From Bellilinea sp034411135 (GTDB taxonomy: Bacteria; Chloroflexota; Anaerolineae; Anaerolineales; Anaerolineaceae), in NCBI GenBank assembly GCA_034411135.1, contig DAOUMN010000017.1, positions 1-9,209 of the forward strand: a DNA stretch of 9,209 bases, written 5' to 3'. Each line of letters begins with the position of its first letter. Position 1 is the first letter of the stretch. Of this stretch, positions 1-6,191 are shown piece after piece. The translations under genes and the position numbers were made by a program. The notes below the pieces were generated by a model. The model did not search any database. It was not told where the DNA came from and was given only the letters and a program-made list of their open reading frames with translations.

Positions 1-522
1 GGAAATGAAATCGGTATTGGTCAAACTACATTGATCGGCACCTTGCTGATGGTTCAATTTCTGGCAGCTCCCTTCGCTATTCTGTTCGGCAGGCTGGCAA
101 AAAGAATTGGACCGAAAAAAGCCATATACCTCAGCCTGTCTGTATATACGCTGATCTCTATTGCTGGTTATTTCCTGCGTGTCGAATGGCAGTTTTGGGC
201 GCTCGGTGCAGCGGTTGCCACAGTACAGGGCGGCAGCCAGGCGCTCAGCCGCTCGGTAATGGGACGAATGATTCCGAAAAGCAAATCGGCAGAATTTTTC
301 GGCTTTTTCAGTGTCTTCGAAAAATTTGCCACCATTGCCGGACCCTTCCTGTTCGGCGTGGTTTCAACCGTGATGGGCGAGAGCCGCTTGAGCATCGTTT
401 CATTGGTGATTTTCTTTGCCGCGGGGATGCTTCTTCTCCGCAACGTAAATATCGAACGCGGCACAGCTGTTGCGCTTGAGGAAGAAAACCTGATGATCGA
501 TCGGGCGGTAAAAAATGTCTGA
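1..522 (+). CDS. MFS transporter, UMF1 / Atg22-like family (C-terminal part)
   Basis: This is the last 173 residues of a membrane transporter; the reading frame is open to base 1, so the N-terminal half lies outside the window. The visible part has about five or six hydrophobic segments (roughly residues 11-30, 41-59, 63-75, 98-122, 129-146). A loop GRLAKRIGPKK (30-40) resembles the conserved MFS inter-helix motif. The stretch VQGGSQALSRS (75-85), followed by EFFGFFSVFEKFATIAGP (98-114), is typical of UMF1-type transporters, the bacterial relatives of yeast vacuolar effluxer Atg22. It ends in a short charged cytoplasmic tail. The substrate cannot be told from sequence. The gene converges on the minus-strand block, with only 12 bases between its stop and the stop of the miniprotein opposite, and no terminator hairpin is visible there. 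A generic MFS permease of another subfamily is the alternative. Confidence 0.8.
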   Translation, partial: GNEIGIGQTTLIGTLLMVQFLAAPFAILFGRLAKRIGPKKAIYLSLSVYTLISIAGYFLRVEWQFWALGAAVATVQGGSQALSRSVMGRMIPKSKSAEFFGFFSVFEKFATIAGPFLFGVVSTVMGESRLSIVSLVIFFAAGMLLLRNVNIERGTAVALEEENLMIDRAVKNV

Positions 523-534
523 TGCAGTGTAGCG

Positions 535-633
535 TCACCATAACCCGCTTTGCACCGCAGCAAAAATCAGCGCTGCCGCCACCACGATTAATCCAATCAA
601 AACGGTCAATCCAATCGCAATCCGGTTCCGCAT
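535..633 (-). CDS. Putative 32-residue single-span membrane miniprotein
   Basis: A short reading frame reads MRNRIAIGLTVLIGL, then a run of V, A, I, L and F, and ends VQSGLW and TGA. The layout is that of a one-span inner-membrane peptide: two arginines at positions 2 and 4, about 23 uninterrupted apolar residues (5-27), then a short polar end. Its ATG lies 10 bases past the stop of the ferric-reductase-like gene. A GAGGTGGA ribosome-binding site overlaps that stop codon, so translational coupling is likely. No family is recognised. By position it could be a small accessory subunit of the reductase or a quality-control or stability peptide, which is inference only. The hydrophobic frame filling the whole 3' space, the good ribosome-binding site and the N-terminal positive charge favour a real gene. 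Its shortness is the main reason for doubt. Confidence 0.5.
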   Translation of the reverse strand: MRNRIAIGLTVLIGLIVVAAALIFAAVQSGLW

Positions 634-643
634 GGTTTCCACC

Positions 644-1990
644 TCACACCAGGTCGAACCGTTCGGAGTGATAATCACCGGCAAACACGCCCATATTTGC
701 AAGCGCTGATTCTACGGCGTCCATCATCGGCTTCGGCCCACAGATAAAAATCTCCATCTGGTTTTTACCGCGTTCGGAGGGCAAAACCTTTTCCAGCAAT
801 GCCCGGTTGATATATCCGCTTTTGCCCTGCCAATCAGTTGGCGGTTTTTCGAGCACATAAAGGACCGTGAGATTTAACCGTTCTTTTAAGTGCTCAATCT
901 CCTCCCGCAGGGTCAGGCTTTGCAGGTCTTTGCCACCATAAATCAACAGGTGAGGGCGGGTATCGCCGCGCTGCGCCAGACTGTTCAGCATGCTGACCAT
1001 CGGTGTGATTCCGACCCCGCCAGCAATGAACACATACCCGTGGGCATGTGGATGGCGGTCGATACTGAAAGCTCCATATGGTCCATCTACATATACCGTC
1101 TGACCGGGTTTCATGTCCTTTATTCGCCGCGTGAAATCGCCCAACTCCTTGATCGTGAAGCGCAGGCTGCCATCATTGGCAGGCGCAGCGGAGAACGAAA
1201 AGGGATGTTCACTGTCTTTGAAGGGTGAAGCCCAGGCTGTGATCCAGGCAAATTGCCCCGGCTGAAATTGCATGCCGGCATGTCCGACCGGTTTCAGATA
1301 CAGCGACCAGCTGCTACCCTGTTCAGGCACAACATTGATCACTTCATATGGTTTTCGCAATAAGAGAAAGGGCTTGAACACCCGTGTATAAAACAACAAA
1401 CCCACCCAAAAGATCGAGTACAGTCCCCAGAGCACTTGCTTCCAGGGGGTGTTAACATACCAGTTGACACCTAAAACATGGAGCATAGCAAACGCCACCG
1501 CGGCGGTGGCCAGGATGCCGTGCCAGATGCGCCAACGCGTGTATTCGAGTTTGAGTGGTTTGCGCCACAGCGCCATGACCATCAAACCAGTAAGCGCAAG
1601 AGTAGCAGTCACCGCAAAGCGGGCACGCCAGGGTGTTTCCGCTGAGAATACGTTCAAGATGCTGACCGGGTGGATGTCGGTAATGAATAAAAGGATGGGA
1701 TGTATCAGGATCAATACAAAAGCCAGGATGGATACCTGGCGGTGGAAGAAATACACCACATCAGCGCCGTACGGTGCTTTGATTGCCCGGAAACGGGCAG
1801 TCAGAGCAAATTGCAGCGCCATCATCGCCAGCCCAACGAATCCCAATGCAACCGAAAATTCGCGCACGAACTCCCGCCCCGGCGGGCGCGGCGGAAGGAA
1901 CATCACCAGGACCGGCAACAGGGTCAGCATCAGGTAGATTAAAATCCAGAAGATACCTTGCCCAATTTGTTTTACTCGTTGAATGCTCAT
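644..1990 (-). CDS. Ferric-reductase-like transmembrane flavoprotein (FRD/NOX-type haem domain plus FNR domain)
   Basis: This 448-residue membrane oxidoreductase probably moves electrons from cytoplasmic NAD(P)H through FAD and two b-haems to an acceptor across the membrane. The N-terminal half has about six hydrophobic spans (12-32, 47-65, 78-104, 125-142, 155-175, 185-202). Two histidine pairs with identical 14-residue spacing, H83/H97 and H157/H171, fit two stacked bis-histidine haems. The C-terminal half (about 210-448) is ferredoxin-NADP reductase-like: EHPFSFS (261-267) for FAD, GPYG (303-306), GGVGITPM (324-331) for the nicotinamide nucleotide, ICGPKPMM (416-423), and a terminal SERFDLV. 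The ATG at 1990 is preferred because AGGAAA lies just upstream; a TTG four codons earlier overlaps that site. The gene follows the epimerase after a hairpin and leads into the miniprotein. The acceptor (Fe3+, oxygen, quinone or a periplasmic partner) cannot be told from sequence. Confidence 0.86.
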   Translation of the reverse strand: MSIQRVKQIGQGIFWILIYLMLTLLPVLVMFLPPRPPGREFVREFSVALGFVGLAMMALQFALTARFRAIKAPYGADVVYFFHRQVSILAFVLILIHPILLFITDIHPVSILNVFSAETPWRARFAVTATLALTGLMVMALWRKPLKLEYTRWRIWHGILATAAVAFAMLHVLGVNWYVNTPWKQVLWGLYSIFWVGLLFYTRVFKPFLLLRKPYEVINVVPEQGSSWSLYLKPVGHAGMQFQPGQFAWITAWASPFKDSEHPFSFSAAPANDGSLRFTIKELGDFTRRIKDMKPGQTVYVDGPYGAFSIDRHPHAHGYVFIAGGVGITPMVSMLNSLAQRGDTRPHLLIYGGKDLQSLTLREEIEHLKERLNLTVLYVLEKPPTDWQGKSGYINRALLEKVLPSERGKNQMEIFICGPKPMMDAVESALANMGVFAGDYHSERFDLV

Positions 1991-2017
1991 CGCTTTCCTC
2001 AAACGGCAAAATCATAC

Positions 2018-2056
2018 CACACGCCCCGGCGAAATGCATCTTCTCCGGGGCGTGTG
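2018..2056 (-). terminator. Strong hairpin after the epimerase gene; probable terminator or mRNA-end structure
   Basis: The arms CACACGCCCCGG (2018-2029) and CCGGGGCGTGTG (2045-2056) pair perfectly over 12 bp with a 15-base loop. It starts 23 bases after the epimerase stop on the minus strand. Transcribed in that direction it is followed by ATGATTTTG, a short and imperfect T-tract. It is therefore a plausible intrinsic terminator for mutase-epimerase. With such a weak T-tract it may leak into the reductase gene or act as an mRNA-stabilising 3' structure. It lies 27 bases before the reductase ATG. Confidence 0.6.
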
Positions 2057-2079
2057 TATAGGAAGTTATAAAGAAAACG

Positions 2080-2487
2080 TTATGCCGTGATTTCGTACAA
2101 CTCCACCAGTACGCCGCCGGTGCTCTTGGGGTGAACAAACGCCATCTTCCTGCCGGGCAATTCCAGCGGGGTTTCATTGATCAGCCTGATCCCTTTGACT
2201 AGCAGGTCGTTCAGCATAGATTGGATATCGTCCACCTCGAAACAAAGGTGATGCATTCCGCCGCCCCGTTCAGCCAGGAATTTCGCCACCCCGGTATCGT
2301 CACTGGTTGGGCGCACCAGTTCCACTTCGCTTTCACCCACTGGAATAAATACAACGGTGGCTTTTTGGCTGGGTACGTCCTCAATATGATCCACCGCCAG
2401 ACCCAGCGCATCCCGCCAGAAGGTCAACGACGCGTCCACGTCTGAGACTGCAATTGCCACATGGTTAATTTTTTTGATCTTAGCCAT
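2080..2487 (-). CDS. mce: Methylmalonyl-CoA epimerase
   Basis: This 135-residue cytosolic VOC/glyoxalase-fold enzyme interconverts (2R)- and (2S)-methylmalonyl-CoA, the step between propionyl-CoA carboxylase and the mutase. The sequence opens with the family pattern INHVAIAVSD (7-16), where H9 is the first metal ligand. It continues with VELVRP (55-60, E56 as probable ligand), GGGMHHLCFEVDD (75-87, H79/H80) and GGVLVELYE (124-132, E129). This matches the four-ligand metal site known for the family, and the length is normal. The ATG follows AGGAAACA, a good ribosome-binding site. It starts 18 bases after the mutase stop, so the two are surely co-transcribed and work in the same pathway. Another VOC enzyme is possible from the fold alone, but the context and the HHLCFEV pattern make epimerase the clear choice. 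Confidence 0.94.
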   Translation of the reverse strand: MAKIKKINHVAIAVSDVDASLTFWRDALGLAVDHIEDVPSQKATVVFIPVGESEVELVRPTSDDTGVAKFLAERGGGMHHLCFEVDDIQSMLNDLLVKGIRLINETPLELPGRKMAFVHPKSTGGVLVELYEITA

Positions 2488-2505
2488 TGTTTCCTCTTTA
2501 GAAAA

Positions 2506-4155
2506 TTAGATCCAGGCTGGTGAATGGTACTCTCCCCATACGTTACGCAGTACCCCGCAAATTTCGCCCAGGGTCAGGTCGTTTTCCACACAGGTGATGA
2601 ACAGGGGCATTAAATTTTCACGGCTGCGTGCAACAGTGTCCAGCTGAGAGAGCAGTTCATTAACCCGACCGGTATCGCGGTTTTGACGCAGCTCCGCCAG
2701 GCGCTGGCGTTGCTGTTGTTCGATTGCTGGATCAACGGTCAGTGCTTCCAGTTCCAGCGACTCTTCGACCTGGTAGGCATTAACCCCAACAATGATTTGT
2801 TCTTTGTTTTCTATGCTCTTCTGATAGCGATAGGCAGCTTCCTGGATTTCACTTTGGATATACCCTTTTTCGATTGCCGCTAATGCTCCGCCCAGCGCAT
2901 CGATCTTTTCGATATAGCCCATTGCCCGTTCAGTGATTTCATTAGTCAAATATTCGATCACGTACGAACCCGCCAGTGGATCAATGCTGTCAGCAACACC
3001 CGATTCCTGGGCAATAATCTGTTGAGTGCGCAGCGCCACGCGCACCGATTTCTCGGTTGGCAGCCATAGAGCTTCATCCATGCTGTTGGTGTGCAGGGAT
3101 TGGGTTCCGCCCAACACCGCAGCCAGGGCTTGAATGGCTACGCGCACAACATTATTTTCCGGTTGCTGGGCGGTAAGGGTTGACCCCCCCGTTTGGGTGT
3201 GAAATCGCAGCATCCACGACTTAGGATCCCGAGCATGGAAGCGTTCACGCATGATTCGCGCCCACAGGCGCCGCGCAGCACGGAATTTTGCTACCTCTTC
3301 GAGGAAATTCGAGTGAGCCGCAAAAAAGAAGGATAACTGATCAGCGAAGCGGTCAACCTCCAGCCCGGCATCCAACGCCGCCCGGACATAGGCAATGGCA
3401 TCCGCTAGGGTGAAGGCAACCTCCTGCACAGCCGTCGAACCGGCTTCACGAATATGATAGCCTGAAATACTGATCGTATTCCAGCGCGGCACGTTTCGCT
3501 CGCTGTATTGGAAAACATCCGTAATCAGGCGCATGGACGGCGTGGGCGGGAAAATATAGGTTCCTCGAGCAATGTATTCTTTCAAGATGTCATTTTGAAT
3601 CGTCCCGCGCAGCCATTTTTCCTCCACTCCCTGCCGGCGCGCCACTGCAATATACATAGCCAGCAGGATCGCTGCGGGAGCATTGATGGTCATACTGGTG
3701 GATACTTTATCCAGTGGAATCCCATGAAATAGGATTTCCATATCTTTCAGCGACGAGATGGAGACTCCCACCTTCCCTACTTCACCAGCGGCTATCGGAT
3801 CATCGGCATCATAGCCAATCTGAGTGGGAAGGTCAAAAGCCACCGACAGGCCAGTCTGACCTTGCTGAAGCAGGTAACGGTAACGCTGGTTGGATTCCTC
3901 GGCACTGGCGTAGCCAGCATATTGGCGCATTGTCCAAAAGCGGCCGCGGTACATTGTCGGCTGTACACCGCGCGTGTAAGGATATTCACCCGGGAAACCG
4001 AGTTCCTTCATGTAGTCACACTTAAAAGGCAAACCCAGGCGCGGGATTGGAATACCAGAGGTGGTGGTAAATTCAGGTTGACGCTCAGGGTATTTTGAAA
4101 TCAAGGGTTTGAGGACTTCTTCTTCCCAACGTTTGCGTTCGGCTTCAAGAGTCAT
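2506..4155 (-). CDS. mcmA: Methylmalonyl-CoA mutase, catalytic (large subunit, N-terminal) domain without B12 domain
   Basis: This 549-residue TIM-barrel enzyme carries out the radical isomerisation of (2R)-methylmalonyl-CoA to succinyl-CoA with adenosylcobalamin. Landmarks are YPYTRG (58-63), MRQYAGYASAEESN (76-89), TIQNDILKEYIARGTYIFPP (185-204) and SISGYHIREAG (229-239). By spacing, Y79, Q187, R197 and H234 fall on Y89, Q197, R207 and H244 of the Propionibacterium enzyme at a constant offset of 10. Tyr and Arg at the first and third of these are the pair that distinguishes methylmalonyl- from isobutyryl-CoA mutase, which has Phe and Gln there. The protein stops at about residue 549 and lacks the DxHxxG cobalamin-binding domain of full-length mutases, so it is the split form and needs a separate small subunit not in this window. 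The ATG at 4155 is chosen because AGGAAAGAT precedes it; a TTG 11 codons upstream has no such site. It is first in an operon with mce. Confidence 0.95.
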   Translation of the reverse strand: MTLEAERKRWEEEVLKPLISKYPERQPEFTTTSGIPIPRLGLPFKCDYMKELGFPGEYPYTRGVQPTMYRGRFWTMRQYAGYASAEESNQRYRYLLQQGQTGLSVAFDLPTQIGYDADDPIAAGEVGKVGVSISSLKDMEILFHGIPLDKVSTSMTINAPAAILLAMYIAVARRQGVEEKWLRGTIQNDILKEYIARGTYIFPPTPSMRLITDVFQYSERNVPRWNTISISGYHIREAGSTAVQEVAFTLADAIAYVRAALDAGLEVDRFADQLSFFFAAHSNFLEEVAKFRAARRLWARIMRERFHARDPKSWMLRFHTQTGGSTLTAQQPENNVVRVAIQALAAVLGGTQSLHTNSMDEALWLPTEKSVRVALRTQQIIAQESGVADSIDPLAGSYVIEYLTNEITERAMGYIEKIDALGGALAAIEKGYIQSEIQEAAYRYQKSIENKEQIIVGVNAYQVEESLELEALTVDPAIEQQQRQRLAELRQNRDTGRVNELLSQLDTVARSRENLMPLFITCVENDLTLGEICGVLRNVWGEYHSPAWI

Positions 4156-4192
4156 ATCTTTCCTCGTTCCGGGTTTTTGGAATGACAATTTT

Positions 4193-4198
4193 AGTATA
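4193..4198 (-). promoter_or_regulatory. Candidate -10 box for the mutase-epimerase operon
   Basis: TATACT on the minus strand sits within the palindrome AGTATACT, about 38 bases upstream of the mutase ATG. It is a good -10 match and would give a leader of about 30 bases containing the AGGAAA site. No convincing -35 is found 16-18 bases upstream, so the call is weak. Confidence 0.3.
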
Positions 4199-4408
4199 CT
4201 CTACCCACAGGCAAAACGGACGGGAAGAATTCATGGTAAACTACAAACAAACTTCCCGAAATCATCAGGCAAGGCATTGCCATCCAGGTCTGGTGTTTAT
4301 GCACAGTCCACGGGTGGGCTTTTCACTGGTTGCCATCCACACACAGGAGAAATAACTCCAATTGACCTCCATTGTCCTGGATGAATAGGCGGGGAATTCA
4401 ATCCGGTC

Positions 4409-4436
4409 TGGTTTTCGAATAGTCAATCGAAAACCA
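4409..4436. promoter_or_regulatory. Perfect 10-bp inverted repeat upstream of antiporter gene, possible operator
   Basis: TGGTTTTCGA (4409-4418) and TCGAAAACCA (4427-4436) are exact reverse complements with an 8-base spacer. The repeat ends 27 bases before the antiporter ATG. The symmetry, half-site size and position suit a dimeric repressor site or an RNA hairpin in the antiporter leader. No long T-run follows on either strand, so a terminator is less likely. Confidence 0.5.
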
Positions 4437-4463
4437 TTGATCGTTTCAACACGGATATTTCCA

Positions 4464-5678
4464 ATGTCGCCATTTTTGCAATTAACCTTTGTGCTTACCA
4501 TTATTTTATTCGCCTCCAAATTGGCGGGGTATATCAGCACGAAAATCGGTCAACCGGCTGTATTAGGCGAGCTGTTAGTCGGGATTCTTTTAGGACCCTC
4601 TCTGATCGACTTGACCCATCTGGCATTCATCACCGACCGCCACCTGGGAGAAATTGTTGCCGAGTTTGGTGAGATCGGCGTTCTGGTGCTGATGTTCCTC
4701 GCCGGACTGGAGTTGCATTTTTCGGAGTTGACCCGCAATACCCGTGTTGCAGCGTTCAGTGGAATTTTTGGCGTATTGACCCCTGTCCTGCTCGGTATTG
4801 CCGCAGGCAGCTTATTTGGTTATTCGCTAAACAATGCAGCATTTATTGGGTTGACGCTTGGTGCAACCAGTGTGAGCATATCCGCCCAAACCCTGATGGA
4901 GCTGAAAGTCCTGCGCAGCCGGGTCGGGCTGGGCTTGTTGGGTGCAGCGGTGTTCGATGACATCCTGGTGATTTTATTGCTCTCCACCTTCCTGGCAGTC
5001 TCGGATGGCGGCAGCGCCATGGCTATCGTGATTGTCTTCGTAAAAATGCTGATCTTCCTTGCGCTTTCCACCGCATTCGGCATCTGGCTGCTGCCGCGCA
5101 TTGCCCGCCTGATCAGCCGCCTGCCGGTTAGCCAGGGCATGCTGACCTTCAGCCTGATCATAATGATGGTGTATGGATTATCTGCCGAGTTGTTAGGCGG
5201 TATGGCGGCCATCACAGGCACCTTTTTGGCAGGTTTGATGTTTGCCCGCACACCCGAAAAGAGCCTGATCGAACCTGGACTACGGTCGATTGCCTACAGT
5301 TTCTTCGTGCCAATTTTCTTCGTCAACATTGGTTTGAGTGTTAATATTCAAAGTCTGAGCCTGGATGCGCTCTGGCTAATGCTGGTGATCAGCGTGTTTG
5401 CCGTGCTGGGGAAAATCATCGGCTGCGGAGCAGGGGCAAAACTAGGTGGCTTCAACTGGAAAGAATCGCTCCAGTTGGGCATTGGCATGGTCTCACGCGG
5501 CGAAGTTGGATTAATTGTCGCCAGTATTGGTTTGCAAATCGGCTACATCAATGATATTGTATTCTCAGCGATTGTTGGTATGGTTTTGATAAGTACGCTG
5601 ATTACCCCTCCATTGCTGCGAGCATCGTTCAAACAATCCCCCCCCTCCTCGGCTGCCCCGGTCGAAAGCCAATCCTGA
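4464..5678 (+). CDS. CPA2-family cation/proton antiporter (NapA/Kef-type membrane domain)
   Basis: This 404-residue inner-membrane antiporter exchanges Na+ or K+ for protons. It has about twelve hydrophobic segments. GQPAVLGELLVGILLGPS (29-46) and LMFLAGLEL (76-84) are the family start. TSVSISA (135-141) is the unwound-helix stretch. VFDDILV (163-169) carries the Asp-Asp pair of electrogenic CPA2 proteins, and LGKIIG (315-320) places a lysine where NapA has its essential membrane lysine. SRGEVGLIVASIG (344-356) is the C-terminal signature. It ends shortly after the last helix and lacks the RCK/TrkA-N domain of KefB/KefC. The ATG at 4464 is used; an in-frame TTG at 4437 abuts the inverted repeat and has no ribosome-binding site, and the site before 4464 is itself weak (CGGA). 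The last codons cover a run of eight C. A P-II-like gene follows 29 bases later and may regulate it. Confidence 0.9.
   Translation: MSPFLQLTFVLTIILFASKLAGYISTKIGQPAVLGELLVGILLGPSLIDLTHLAFITDRHLGEIVAEFGEIGVLVLMFLAGLELHFSELTRNTRVAAFSGIFGVLTPVLLGIAAGSLFGYSLNNAAFIGLTLGATSVSISAQTLMELKVLRSRVGLGLLGAAVFDDILVILLLSTFLAVSDGGSAMAIVIVFVKMLIFLALSTAFGIWLLPRIARLISRLPVSQGMLTFSLIIMMVYGLSAELLGGMAAITGTFLAGLMFARTPEKSLIEPGLRSIAYSFFVPIFFVNIGLSVNIQSLSLDALWLMLVISVFAVLGKIIGCGAGAKLGGFNWKESLQLGIGMVSRGEVGLIVASIGLQIGYINDIVFSAIVGMVLISTLITPPLLRASFKQSPPSSAAPVESQS
5638..5645 (+). repeat. C8 homopolymer in the antiporter 3' end (possible slip site)
   Basis: Eight C in a row encode part of Ser-Pro-Pro near the antiporter C-terminus, read as TCC CCC CCC TCC. 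It has the C CCC CCC form of a -1 slippery heptamer (5639-5645). After a -1 shift the frame has no stop from 5645 to the ATG of the P-II-like gene at 5708 and continues in that gene's frame. It is also a position prone to sequencing or assembly error. Confidence 0.6.
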
Positions 5679-5707
5679 GCCACCTACAATCGGAGGATTC
5701 TCCTTCT

Positions 5708-6073
5708 ATGTATATGATCATTTTTGTTCTACATAATCCCGATCTGCTGGAGGATATACTCAACGCCTGGGACGATACCGGTGTTGGCGGAGTGACCATT
5801 TTGCCCAGCACCGGGCTGGCGCGAATTCGCGAGAAGGGCTTCTGGCGGGATGATTTGCCCTTGTTCCCCAGCCTGGAAGATTTTCAAAGCCGAATTCAAA
5901 ACCTAAACCGCACTCTGATGACCATCGTAGATGACGATCAAATGGTCGACAAAATCGTTGCCGCCACACAACAGGTCACCGGGGATTTGAATTTACCCAA
6001 CACCGGTATTCTCTCGGTTTTGCCAGTGCTGCGAACCTACGGATTAAACCGCATCCCCGATTCGAAAGACTGA
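5708..6073 (+). CDS. P-II-like small signalling protein paired with the antiporter
   Basis: This 121-residue soluble protein resembles the P-II/GlnB superfamily. MYMIIFVLHNPDLLEDILNA (1-20) with GVGGVTILPSTG (25-36) fits the first beta-alpha-beta unit. RTLMTIVDDDQMVDKIVAA (68-86) fits the KIEIVVPDDLVDKVIEA stretch of P-II. GDLNLPNTGILSVLPV (92-107) sits where the B-loop and following strand (GDGKIFVSPV) lie. The middle (37-66) replaces the T-loop and lacks the YRGAEY uridylylation motif. The canonical B-loop glycines and the RxR of the C-loop are not kept, so classical ATP/2-oxoglutarate sensing is doubtful. A GGAGG (5692-5696) lies 11 bases before the ATG, inside a small GGAG/CTCC hairpin. 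Known P-II proteins gate transporters (GlnK-AmtB, SbtB-SbtA); by analogy this one probably acts on the antiporter, which is inference. Confidence 0.72.
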   Translation: MYMIIFVLHNPDLLEDILNAWDDTGVGGVTILPSTGLARIREKGFWRDDLPLFPSLEDFQSRIQNLNRTLMTIVDDDQMVDKIVAATQQVTGDLNLPNTGILSVLPVLRTYGLNRIPDSKD

Positions 6074-6087
6074 CAACACGTTTCTCG

Positions 6088-6116
6088 TTGACGGATGGAT
6101 AGCCCTCTGGTAAAAT
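6088..6116 (+). promoter_or_regulatory. Strong sigma-70-type promoter for rplI
   Basis: TTGACG (6088-6093), a 17-base spacer and TAAAAT (6111-6116) match the vegetative consensus at 5 of 6 positions in each box. Transcription would start near 6122-6124, giving a leader of about 70 bases before the rplI ATG. The leader has an AAAGGG ribosome-binding site (6178-6183) and a small GCCC/GGGC hairpin (6144-6162). The promoter starts 14 bases after the P-II-like stop, so rplI is its own unit. Confidence 0.75.
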
Positions 6117-6191
6117 CCTTGCGCTGGAGGCGTTGTACCCTTCGCCCCGGCTGCCTTTGGGCAATCCTAACTCCTCGAAAGGGCTTGAGTA

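Larger units (their letters stand above)
4156..4463. other. Divergent intergenic region between mutase and antiporter
   Basis: About 308 bases with no convincing gene. It should hold the promoters of both flanking units. It contains a TATACT box facing the mutase, an inverted repeat CGGGAAG (4221-4227) / CTTCCCG (4252-4258), a TTGACC (4362-4367) that could be a -35 for the antiporter with only a poor -10 after it, and the perfect 10-bp repeat at 4409-4436. No B12-riboswitch core was recognised on the mutase side, although the enzyme uses B12. A 40-codon frame (4233-4355) with GGAAG upstream is the only candidate small ORF and looks like chance. Confidence 0.6.

Noticed and set aside
168..563. 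A 131-codon minus-strand frame antisense to the MFS gene
   Set aside because: It overlaps the well-supported transporter and the miniprotein region in another frame, and its composition is typical of a shadow.
1761..2177. A 138-codon minus-strand frame bridging epimerase and reductase
   Set aside because: It overlaps two strongly supported genes in another frame and crosses the hairpin; it is a shadow.
4156..4260. A possible cobalamin riboswitch in front of the B12-dependent mutase
   Set aside because: The likely leader is only about 30 bases, and no B12-box or typical core was recognised on the minus strand.
4233..4355. A 40-codon plus-strand frame with GGAAG upstream in the divergent intergenic region
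   Set aside because: The composition is irregular (rich in His, with no core or membrane segment), it has no family resemblance, and its ribosome-binding site lies inside the CGGGAAG/CTTCCCG repeat. Worth only a conservation check.
4437..4463. TTG start giving the antiporter nine extra residues
   Set aside because: There is no ribosome-binding site before it, it abuts the inverted repeat, and the extra residues are polar and not typical of the family start, which begins just before the first helix.
4265..4540. A 91-codon minus-strand frame across the intergenic region and the antiporter start
   Set aside because: Its start lies antisense inside the antiporter N-terminus, there is no clear ribosome-binding site, and no recognisable domain is seen; it reads like a chance frame.
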